Shown here piece after piece: positions 6,583-12,900 of a stretch of 13,273 nucleotides of DNA; positions within the stretch are counted from its first letter, which is position 1, and the number at the start of each line of letters is the position of its first letter. A model generated the notes under the pieces. That model did not search any database and was not told the origin of the DNA. It saw only the letters and a program-made list of their open reading frames with translations. A program made the position numbers and the translations under genes. Source of the stretch: CAYUUP01 sp964447925 (GTDB taxonomy: Bacteria > Bacillota > Clostridia > Oscillospirales > Oscillospiraceae); assembly GCA_964447925.1 (NCBI GenBank), contig CAYUUP010000041.1, positions 1 through 13,273 of the forward strand, read 5' to 3'.

Positions 6583-7278
6583 TTAAAATCCAAACACGCT
6601 GACCGGAAAGCCGGTCAGTCCGCACATTCCCCGGAGTACCCATTGGATGGCGCGGTTCAACGGTGTGCTGAACAGGCCCATCCACAGCAGGATAAACAGG
6701 ACGATCATGATATAGCGTTCATACCGCATCACCTTGAAATACAGCCGATCAGGTAATAGGGCAAACAACACCCGGGAGCCGTCCAGCGGCGGGATAGGAA
6801 TGAGATTGAACAGCCCCAGTCCCACACTCAGCAGGGCCACCCGGGCCAGAAAAATTACCCCCCAGATAAGAAGCTCTGCGATCGTTCTCGCTTCTTCTAT
6901 CAAAGCCAAATAAAGCAGCCCCCGGCCCAGCAGCAGGGCGGCAAAGGCCAGCACAAAGTTGGACACCGGCCCCGCTAGGGCGGTAATGGCCATGCCCCAT
7001 TTAGGATTTTTAAACTGTCGAGGATCCACAGGAACAGGCTTGGCCCAGCCAACCCCCGCCACCAACATCATGATGGTGCCAAAGACGTCTAGGTGCCGCA
7101 GGGGATTCAGACTCAGCCGCCCCTGACGGCTGGCGGTGTCATCCCCCAGGGCCTTTGCCGCCAGGCCATGGCACAGCTCGTGGATAGTGAGACACAGCAG
7201 CACCGCCGCCGCCCGGATGGCGAGGCCAATCACTTGGGTCAGGTTCAAATTACTGACGAAATTGTTCCAGGCATCCAT
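6583..7278 (-). CDS. Site-2 protease family (M50) membrane metalloprotease
   Basis: This intramembrane zinc protease of the M50 family has 231 residues from this start. HELCH at 33-37, inside the first membrane segment, supplies two zinc-binding histidines and the catalytic glutamate. The third ligand motif is NLIPIPPLDGSRVL, with Asp166. The rest is hydrophobic, with about five or six membrane segments, and lacks PDZ or CBS domains, as in the compact YwhC-like group common upstream of scpAB in Clostridia. The substrate is unknown. Two starts compete. The ATG at 7302 has only AAGGGA directly abutting it and a leader of about 11 bases from the predicted promoter. The ATG at 7278 has GGGAG at a normal distance, and is preferred. 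Confidence 0.88.
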   Translation of the reverse strand: MDAWNNFVSNLNLTQVIGLAIRAAAVLLCLTIHELCHGLAAKALGDDTASRQGRLSLNPLRHLDVFGTIMMLVAGVGWAKPVPVDPRQFKNPKWGMAITALAGPVSNFVLAFAALLLGRGLLYLALIEEARTIAELLIWGVIFLARVALLSVGLGLFNLIPIPPLDGSRVLFALLPDRLYFKVMRYERYIMIVLFILLWMGLFSTPLNRAIQWVLRGMCGLTGFPVSVFGF

Positions 7279-7319
7279 CCACAGCTCCCTCTTTTCTCCC
7301 ATTCCCTTGCGTGTTTATT

Positions 7320-7348
7320 ATTATATCAGCTGCCGGAAAAAATAACAA
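7320..7348 (-). promoter_or_regulatory. Promoter of the M50-scpA-scpB-DUF2953-gerW-carboxypeptidase-rluB operon
   Basis: On the minus strand TTGTTA (7343-7348) and a perfect TATAAT (7320-7325) are 17 bases apart. The -35 box falls inside the T-rich tail of the xerD terminator, so the two elements share bases. Predicted transcription start is near 7313, only about 11 bases before the upstream ATG candidate of the protease gene. Confidence 0.7.
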
Positions 7349-7387
7349 GGGAACGGAGGGATTATCCTGGAGATTTTCTCCGCTCCC
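7349..7387 (-). terminator. Rho-independent terminator after xerD
   Basis: On the minus strand the arms at 7378-7387 (GGGAGCGGAG) and 7349-7358 (CTCCGTTCCC) form a ten-pair stem with one G-U pair and a 19-base loop. The tail TTGTTATTTTTT follows immediately. The stem begins 10 bases after the xerD stop at 7398. It marks the boundary between the proC-spoIIM-xerD group and the scp operon. Confidence 0.8.
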
Positions 7388-7397
7388 TCTAGGTGTG

Positions 7398-8273
7398 CTA
7401 TGCCCTGGGATGGGCCTTGTGATAGACATCCTGGAGCCGCTGGTTCACCAGCCGGGCATAGAGCTGGGTGGATGCGATATCGGCGTGGCCCATCATCTCC
7501 TGAACGGCCCGCAAATCCGCGCCGTTTGCCAGCAGATGGGCAGCAAAGGAGTGGCGCAGAGTTCGGGGGGTAATCTCTTTCTGGATACCCGCCTGCTTTT
7601 GATAGTGCTTGATGAGCTTCCAGAAGCCCTGCCTGCTCATCCGTCCGCCCTTCATATTGACGAACAGAGCAGACTCCAACGGCTGGGCCAGTTGGGGCCG
7701 CACCACCCGCAGATAGTCCCCCAGGGCCTGTACCGCCTTGTCATACAGGGGAACGATACGCTCCCGCTCACCGCCGGTACAGCGGATAAAACCGGCAGAA
7801 AGGTTGACGTGTTCCACGCCCAGCCCCAGCAATTCTCCCACCCGTAGGCCAGTGGCATAGAGTACCTCTAGCATAGCGCGATCCCGGATGCCCTTAGGAT
7901 CCTCACTGGAGGGCTGCTCCAGCAGGCGGATCACCTCACTGCTGGTCAAAATACGGGGCAGCTTCCGCTCCGTTTTACAGCTCTTCACTCCGCAGAAGGG
8001 GTCTTCCCCCTCCATGCCGTTTTCCCCCAGCCAGCGGTAAAAGCATTTCAGCGAAGCCAGTGACCGGGCAGAGGTGGCTGCGGAGCGACCCCGGGCGGAA
8101 ATGGAGCTGATGTAATCCTCCGCCTGCTGTTGGGAAACCTCCTCCGGTGCCAGCCCGTTCTCCTCCAGCCAGCGCAGATACTGCCGCACATCCCGGAGGT
8201 AGGAGCTGACCGTATTCTGAGAGGCCCGCTTTTCAGTTGTCAGGTAGTGCTCGAAGCTCTCCACCAGATCCAT
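7398..8273 (-). CDS. xerD: Tyrosine recombinase, XerD type, with altered catalytic residues
   Basis: This 291-residue protein has the size and plan of XerC/XerD: a SAM-like core-binding N-terminal domain (1-85, VESFEHYLTTEKRASQNTV) and a C-terminal catalytic domain. Arg144 (ATGLRVGELLGL), Arg240, His263 (MMGHADIASTQ) and the nucleophile Tyr272 are present. The hairpin lysine of the usual GKGxKER reads TGGERER (Gly167 at the Lys position), and the His of HxLRH reads PRTLRH (Arg237). XerD with XerC resolves chromosome dimers at dif during division. Proximity to a SpoIIM-like gene matches the B. subtilis spoIIM-fur-xerD region and argues for a housekeeping Xer protein, not a phage integrase. The ATG at 8273 lies 22 bases after the preceding stop, with a weak GAGAG-type binding site. 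Confidence 0.85.
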   Translation of the reverse strand: MDLVESFEHYLTTEKRASQNTVSSYLRDVRQYLRWLEENGLAPEEVSQQQAEDYISSISARGRSAATSARSLASLKCFYRWLGENGMEGEDPFCGVKSCKTERKLPRILTSSEVIRLLEQPSSEDPKGIRDRAMLEVLYATGLRVGELLGLGVEHVNLSAGFIRCTGGERERIVPLYDKAVQALGDYLRVVRPQLAQPLESALFVNMKGGRMSRQGFWKLIKHYQKQAGIQKEITPRTLRHSFAAHLLANGADLRAVQEMMGHADIASTQLYARLVNQRLQDVYHKAHPRA

Positions 8274-8295
8274 AATACTCTCATCCCTTACGTTT

Positions 8296-8895
8296 TCATA
8301 GAATGATCCAATATAGCAGACGGGTGGTTACCGTCATATCCAGCACACCGCAGAGCAGCGTCACTCCGCAGCATAGGGCGCACTCCCCCAAATAGCGCCG
8401 CAGCCGGGGAGTCCCCCCTGGAAAGGCCATGGCCGCCGCCATGCCCATCCCCTGAACGCCCAGCAGAAAAAGGACGGGAACCGAAATCAGTCCCGGCACG
8501 CCAAAAATGGCAGCCGTCACCAGCACCCCCTGCCACCCGCCGAAGGCGCTGAGGATAGAGGCGGCGGCAAAGGAGAGCAAAAATCCCCTCAGGGCAAACA
8601 CCAGCGGAATGCCCACAACGCCCAGAGCAGTCAGCCCCAGAAGAGCCACCAGCAGCGTCCAGCGGAGGTAATACCAGCACAGGGAGAGCAGGCTCCCAGT
8701 GGTCACTGCACCCTCTCCCAGTGCCGACGCATATCCGCCAAGGTAGTCCGACAACGCCCCGTTATCCCCCTGCCAATACACCAGCAGCCCCCCGGCCGCA
8801 GCGCCCAACAGGAAGGGCAGACAAAGCGACAAAAGCACCTTTGCCCTCCGGGAAAGGCGAACTCGGATGATATGGACGCTTTTCCGCTTTCTCAT
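8296..8895 (-). CDS. spoIIM: Stage II sporulation protein M-like membrane protein
   Basis: This 199-residue integral membrane protein has a basic cytosolic N-terminus (MRKRKSVHIIRVRLSRRAK) and about five hydrophobic segments: 20-40, 70-95, 96-118, 122-150 and 168-195. The segment GIPLVFALRGFLLSFAAA resembles the conserved core of SpoIIM, and length (B. subtilis SpoIIM is about 214 residues) and the neighbouring xerD gene agree. SpoIIM joins SpoIID and SpoIIP in the peptidoglycan-remodelling machine that drives forespore engulfment. The ATG at 8895 is chosen because AGAGGAGGG lies 6 bases upstream; an in-frame TTG at 8937 has no such support. The binding site is buried in a perfect hairpin. 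Sequence identity to SpoIIM is modest by eye, so a generic membrane protein remains possible. Confidence 0.72.
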   Translation of the reverse strand: MRKRKSVHIIRVRLSRRAKVLLSLCLPFLLGAAAGGLLVYWQGDNGALSDYLGGYASALGEGAVTTGSLLSLCWYYLRWTLLVALLGLTALGVVGIPLVFALRGFLLSFAAASILSAFGGWQGVLVTAAIFGVPGLISVPVLFLLGVQGMGMAAAMAFPGGTPRLRRYLGECALCCGVTLLCGVLDMTVTTRLLYWIIL

Positions 8896-8896
8896 G

Positions 8897-8918
8897 GCTG
8901 TCCCTCCTCTGGGACAGC
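8897..8918 (-). promoter_or_regulatory. Hairpin enclosing the spoIIM ribosome binding site
   Basis: On the minus strand GCTGTCCC (8911-8918), loop AGAGGA (8905-8910) and GGGACAGC (8897-8904) form a perfect eight-pair GC-rich hairpin one base before the ATG at 8895. The Shine-Dalgarno AGAGGAGGG (8902-8910) is split between loop and 3' arm. It has no T-tract, so it is not a standard terminator; it could limit translation or be a DNA operator. Confidence 0.6.
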
Positions 8919-8951
8919 TTATGAAGCCGTCAATCAAAACAGAACTGGCCC

Positions 8952-9749
8952 TCAGCGGCCCAGCTCCTCACCCCGGCGAACGCAGCGGTCAAACGCCTCC
9001 CGCAGCAGACCGTCAAAATCCAGATCGTCAAAAGCGGAGAGGGCCGCCAGAGTGGTGCCGTCAGGAGAACAGACCTGCCGGGTCAGCTCCTCCGGACTTT
9101 TTTCCCCGGAGAGGAGCATAGCCGCCGCCCCCTCCATGGTGGCAGCCGCCAGCCGCAGGGCGGCGTCGTGATCTATGCCCCGCTCTGCCGCCAGATCGGC
9201 CATCACGCCAATCATGCGGAAGAAAAAGGCCGGGCTAGAGCCGTTCACAGGCGTCACCGCATTGATCTGCTCCGCCGACACCTCCTCCACTGCTCCAGCG
9301 GCAGAAAACAGGGAGAGGGCAGATTGATACAGTGTTGGCGGCACGTCTCCCCGGTTGGAGATGGCCGTGGCCCCCTTGCCCACCAGCAGCGGGGTATTTG
9401 GCATGGCACAGACGATATAGGCCCCCGGCAGCTGCCGCCGGAGCCAGCTTTGGGAGATGCCGGCCGCAATGGAGACAACGCACTTCCCCGCCGTCAGCGG
9501 GGCTAGCTCCGTCAGAACGTTGGGCAACACCTGGGGCTTCACCGCCAGAAGCAGAAGCTCCGCCATCCGGGCAACAGCCCGGTTATCAGTGGTGGTATGT
9601 ATCCCCAGTTCTGCATAGGGCGTCAGCTTCTCCGCTGTGGGGTTGGAGAGCCACACCTGCGCCGGCAGGATGACCCCCGCCCTCAGCGCCCCCCGCAGGA
9701 TGGCACCTGCCATATTCCCGGCGCCAATGACGCCCAAATTCTCCTTCAC
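8952..9749 (-). CDS. proC: Pyrroline-5-carboxylate reductase (GTG start)
   Basis: ProC performs the last step of proline synthesis, NAD(P)H-dependent reduction of 1-pyrroline-5-carboxylate, in the cytosol. The protein has 265 residues, near the E. coli length of 269. The N-terminal Rossmann motif LGVIGAGNMAGAI spans about residues 5-17. Later come VKPQVLPNVL, VVSIAAGIS, MPNTPLLVGKGATAI, and the dimer/substrate signature VTPVNGSSPAFFF followed by CSPDGTT (commonly GSGPA and SPGGTT). The GTG at 9749 is chosen because it places MKENLGVIGAGN at the terminus and has AGGGAG (9757-9762) 7 bases upstream. The open frame extends upstream to 9830, but only through unrelated leader sequence. It is the first gene of the minus-strand run, preceded by a clear promoter and a structured leader. 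No proA or proB is nearby. Confidence 0.95.
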   Translation of the reverse strand: MKENLGVIGAGNMAGAILRGALRAGVILPAQVWLSNPTAEKLTPYAELGIHTTTDNRAVARMAELLLLAVKPQVLPNVLTELAPLTAGKCVVSIAAGISQSWLRRQLPGAYIVCAMPNTPLLVGKGATAISNRGDVPPTLYQSALSLFSAAGAVEEVSAEQINAVTPVNGSSPAFFFRMIGVMADLAAERGIDHDAALRLAAATMEGAAAMLLSGEKSPEELTRQVCSPDGTTLAALSAFDDLDFDGLLREAFDRCVRRGEELGR

Positions 9750-9756
9750 AAAACGT

Positions 9757-9762
9757 CTCCCT
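9757..9762 (-). promoter_or_regulatory. Ribosome binding site fixing the proC GTG start
   Basis: AGGGAG on the minus strand is 7 bases before the GTG at 9749. It agrees with the position of the conserved Rossmann N-terminus and rules against the longer reading frame. Confidence 0.65.
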
Positions 9763-9784
9763 GGGTGTCCCCATAAATATAAAG

Positions 9785-9828
9785 CCGTGTTCCCACATGA
9801 GACACGGACCCGCATCCCGCTGGAACAC
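9785..9828 (-). other. Alternative hairpins in the proC leader
   Basis: In the minus-strand leader GTGTTCC (9822-9828) can pair perfectly with GGAACAC (9787-9793). CCGTGT (9802-9807) can instead pair with ACACGG (9785-9790). The two pairings use the same 3' bases and exclude each other. No T-box or named riboswitch motif was recognised. The structure is seen; a switching role is speculative. Confidence 0.35.
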
Positions 9829-9848
9829 AAATGTAAACCGTATTGCCC

Positions 9849-9877
9849 ATTATACGCCGCCTGCCGCCATTTTGCAA
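9849..9877 (-). promoter_or_regulatory. Promoter of proC
   Basis: On the minus strand TTGCAA (9872-9877) and a perfect TATAAT (9849-9854) are spaced by exactly 17 bases. Predicted start is near 9842, leaving a leader of about 93 bases before the GTG. That leader contains two overlapping hairpin possibilities (9785-9828). A TTGACA further upstream (9886-9891) is at the wrong distance to serve as the -35. Confidence 0.7.
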
Positions 9878-9927
9878 TAGCTTTATGTCAACTTTCCGAA
9901 AAAACACTCCTCCGTTCCCCAGCGCCC

Positions 9928-9992
9928 TGACCTCCTGTATAAAATCCCCTGCAGCACGGGAAAACTGAACTGATTTGATTTGCGGGAGGTCA
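9928..9992 (+). promoter_or_regulatory. Inverted repeat masking the glucan synthase ribosome binding site
   Basis: TGACCTCCTGTA (9928-9939) can pair with TGCGGGAGGTCA (9981-9992) as a twelve-pair stem: eight perfect outer pairs, then four inner pairs including two G-U, with a 41-base loop. The 3' arm contains the Shine-Dalgarno GGAGGT (9985-9990) that lies 6 bases before the ATG at 9997. If the transcript begins upstream of 9928, translation could be blocked. Confidence 0.5.
9938..9943 (+). promoter_or_regulatory. Weak candidate -10 element for the glucan synthase gene
   Basis: TATAAA on the plus strand matches the -10 consensus at five of six positions and is correctly oriented, 54 bases before the ATG. 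The sequence 16-18 bases upstream (TTCCCC region) is a poor -35. It may need an activator, or the real promoter may lie further upstream. No better plus-strand promoter was found in 9750-9996. Confidence 0.25.
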
Positions 9993-9996
9993 TTTT

Positions 9997-12900
9997 ATGG
10001 ACACGCGGGAAAAACGGATGCAGCAGGGCCGTCAGGCAGCGGAGCAGTGGACAGAGGGCGGTTCCATCTCCACCTGGCAGACGTCACGGGAGCTGCGGGC
10101 CTCCCTCTCTGTCATTGAGGGCTGTCACCGGCGGATCTCCCACCGGGCAGGGGAACTGGACACCTTACCCGAAAACGTCCGGTGGTTGCTGGACAACTGG
10201 TATCTGGCCCGGCGGGAGGGCTTTGCCGCTCTCTCTGACTGGAAGGCCCATCGGCGCAGGCTGCCCGCCCTCATCATCCCCGGCCGCTTCCCCCGGATTT
10301 TGGCTCTGGCCCGTTGCCTGCTCCAGGACTGTCCCAATTTGAAGCAAGGGGATGTTGTTCCCTGGCTGGCAGGCGTTCAGCAGCTCTTCCCCCTGACAGA
10401 GTCGGAGCTGAATCTGCTGCCTGCCGCCATCAAGACCACCCTGACAGAGCAGTTAGAGGCCCTCTGCCGCCAGGCGGAGGCCAGCCTGGACGCTCCCTCG
10501 CCCGACGAGACGGAACAGGCGCCGGAAATTGCGGAAATCTTCACCACCCTCCGGACGCTGGAGACCTCCCAGCTTCCCCGTTGGCTGGAGGAGGCCAATC
10601 TGCTGGACGGTATTCTCCGCAAGGATGCCTGGTATCCCCAGATGGATGAGGACTCCCGCTGGCGCTACCGGCAGCAGGTTTCCACTCTGGCCCGCCGGTC
10701 GGGGAAGGACGAGCTGTCTGTAGCCAGTGAGGCCCTCTCCCTGGCAGAGCAAAACAACCGACATGTTGGCTGGTACCTCTTCTGCCAGCCATTGGGCAAA
10801 AAGCGGACTTCTAACCGGGGCGAGTGGTATCTCGCCCTGAACCTCTTCCCTACCCTGCTGATCTCTCTGGGGCTGGCCCTGGCCCTGGGCAGCCCATGGG
10901 GTACCCTTCTTCTGTTGCTGCCCGTGTTCGAGGTGGTGAAGAATCTGCTGGATTTTATCCTGCTGCGGCTGACGCCCCACCGGCCCGTCTTTCGGCTGGC
11001 CCTGGACAGGGGTGTGCCTCCGGAGGGACGGACACTGTGCGTCATTGCCGCTCTGCTTACTGGGTCGGACAGCGGTCCCCGGCTGGCCCGGCTGCTGGAG
11101 GAGTACCGGCTGGCTAACCGAGATGCCGGAGAGGAGGTCTATTACGGCATCCTAGCCGATCTTCCCGACAGCCGCCTCCCGCTGGGGGAGAAGGGCCGGG
11201 CCTGGACAGAATCCGCCAGGGCCGCCGTGGAGGATCTGAACCGCAGATATGGGGGCGGCTTCTATCTCTTCTTCCGGGAGCCGGGCTTTCAGGAGTCAGA
11301 CCAGCGGTATATGGGCTGGGAACGAAAGCGGGGGGCTATTCTGGAGCTGACCGACCTGCTAAAGGGCCGTCCCGTCTCCCTTCGCCCCCTGTGTGGCAAT
11401 CCCTCCCCCCTGCGGGCCGTCCGGTTTATTATCACCCTGGACAGTGACACCTCTCTAAATGTAGGCGCCGCCCGAAAGCTCATCGGCGCCATGCTCCACC
11501 CTCTGAACCGCCCGGTCATCGACCGGCAGCGGGGCATCGTCACTCAGGGCTACGGCCTGCTCCAGCCCAGAGTGGAACCGGAACTGGACGCCGCTTTTCG
11601 CTCCCGCTTCGCCCGTATCTTTGCCGGTCTGGGAGGTGTTGACCCCTATGGCAGCACCACCTGCGACCTCTATCACGACCTCTTTGACTGCGCTTCCTTC
11701 ACCGGCAAGGGCATTCTGGACGTAGACGCCTGGTGGAGCTGTCTCTCCCGCCGCTTCCCGGAGCAGCAGGTACTCTCACATGACCTTCTGGAGGGTTCCT
11801 ATGTCCGGGCGGGACTGCTGAGCCAGGTGGAACTGACCGATGGTTTCCCTTGGCGGGCCAGGGCCTACTATGCCCGGATGCACCGCTGGATCCGGGGAGA
11901 CTGGCAGACCGCTCCCTGGCTCTTCCCAAAAGTCAAAAATCAGGACGGCCAATGGGTGAAAAACCCCATCTCCCTGATGTCAAGGTGGAAGATTTTCGAT
12001 AATCTCCGCCGTTCGCTGACTCCGGCGGCCATTCTGCTGGCCCTGATGTTGGGGCTTTGTCTGCCCGGGCGCAGCTTCACCGTCGCCGCCGGCGCCGCCC
12101 TGCTGGCGCTGATCTCCCAACTGCTGCTCGCCGGGGCGGAGACTCTCCTGGGGTGGCGGATGGGCAGAAGCCTGCGCTATCACTCCACTGTCTCTGCTGG
12201 ACTGCGCGGCGCCCTCTCCCTCACTGGGACGAGGCTCCTGCTACTTCCGGTGGAGGCAGCGGTCTGTCTCTCCGGGGCAGTCACCGCCCTGTGGCGCACC
12301 TTAATTACCCATCGGCGGCGGCTTGAGTGGGCCCCGGCTTCCGGGGTGGACAGCCAAAAGGACGGCCTTCCCCGCTATCTCCGTACCATGTGGTTCGCCT
12401 GGCCTGTGGGCCTGACTGTCCTGCTGCTGGGCCGTTCCCTCCCGGCTTGGATCATGGGTCTGCTCTGGCTTGCCTCCCCTCTGTTGGCCTGGTATCTCAG
12501 CCGTCCCGTTCAGGCTGCCCCACCTCTGCCCACGGCAGACAGGGCCTTTCTTCTGTACCAATCCGGCTTGATCTGGAGGTACTTTGCAGACTGGCTCCGG
12601 CCAGAGGATCACTATCTCATCCCGGACAACGTCCAGTCCATGCCCGCCACCGGCCCCGCCAGGCGTACCTCTCCCACCAACATTGGCCTTTCTCTGCTGT
12701 CCTGCCTGGCCGCCGCCGATCTAGAGCTAATTTCCCCCAGCCGGGCATATTTCCTCATCGGGGAGATCCTGTCCTCGGTGGAGAGGCTGGAAAAATGGCA
12801 GGGGAACCTCTATAACTGGTACGACACGGAAACCTGTGCCGTCATGTCCCCTCGGTATGTCTCCTCAGTGGACAGTGGCAATCTATGTGCCTGCCTGCTG

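Noticed and set aside
7398..8273. Tyrosine recombinase as the integrase of a mobile element
   Set aside because: Its length and N-terminal domain are XerC/XerD-like, it sits beside a SpoIIM-like gene as in other Firmicutes, and no attachment repeats, tRNA or phage genes are near.
8896..8937. Longer SpoIIM-like protein starting at an upstream TTG
   Set aside because: The 14 extra residues are not family-like, and the strong ribosome binding site lies just before the internal ATG at 8895.
9750..9830. N-terminal extension of ProC
   Set aside because: The extra 27 residues precede the Rossmann strand that begins ProC proteins. The GTG at 9749 has a proper ribosome binding site, and the region reads better as a structured leader.
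9963..9982. Adjacent five-base tandem repeats (AACTG twice, ATTTG twice) before the glucan synthase ribosome binding site
   Set aside because: They are too short and too few to distinguish from chance, and match no known regulator site.
10453..10980. Minus-strand open frame of 175 codons opposite the glucan synthase gene
   Set aside because: It lies wholly within the conserved reading frame of the large plus-strand gene and has low-complexity Gln/Gly/Arg composition with no family signature.
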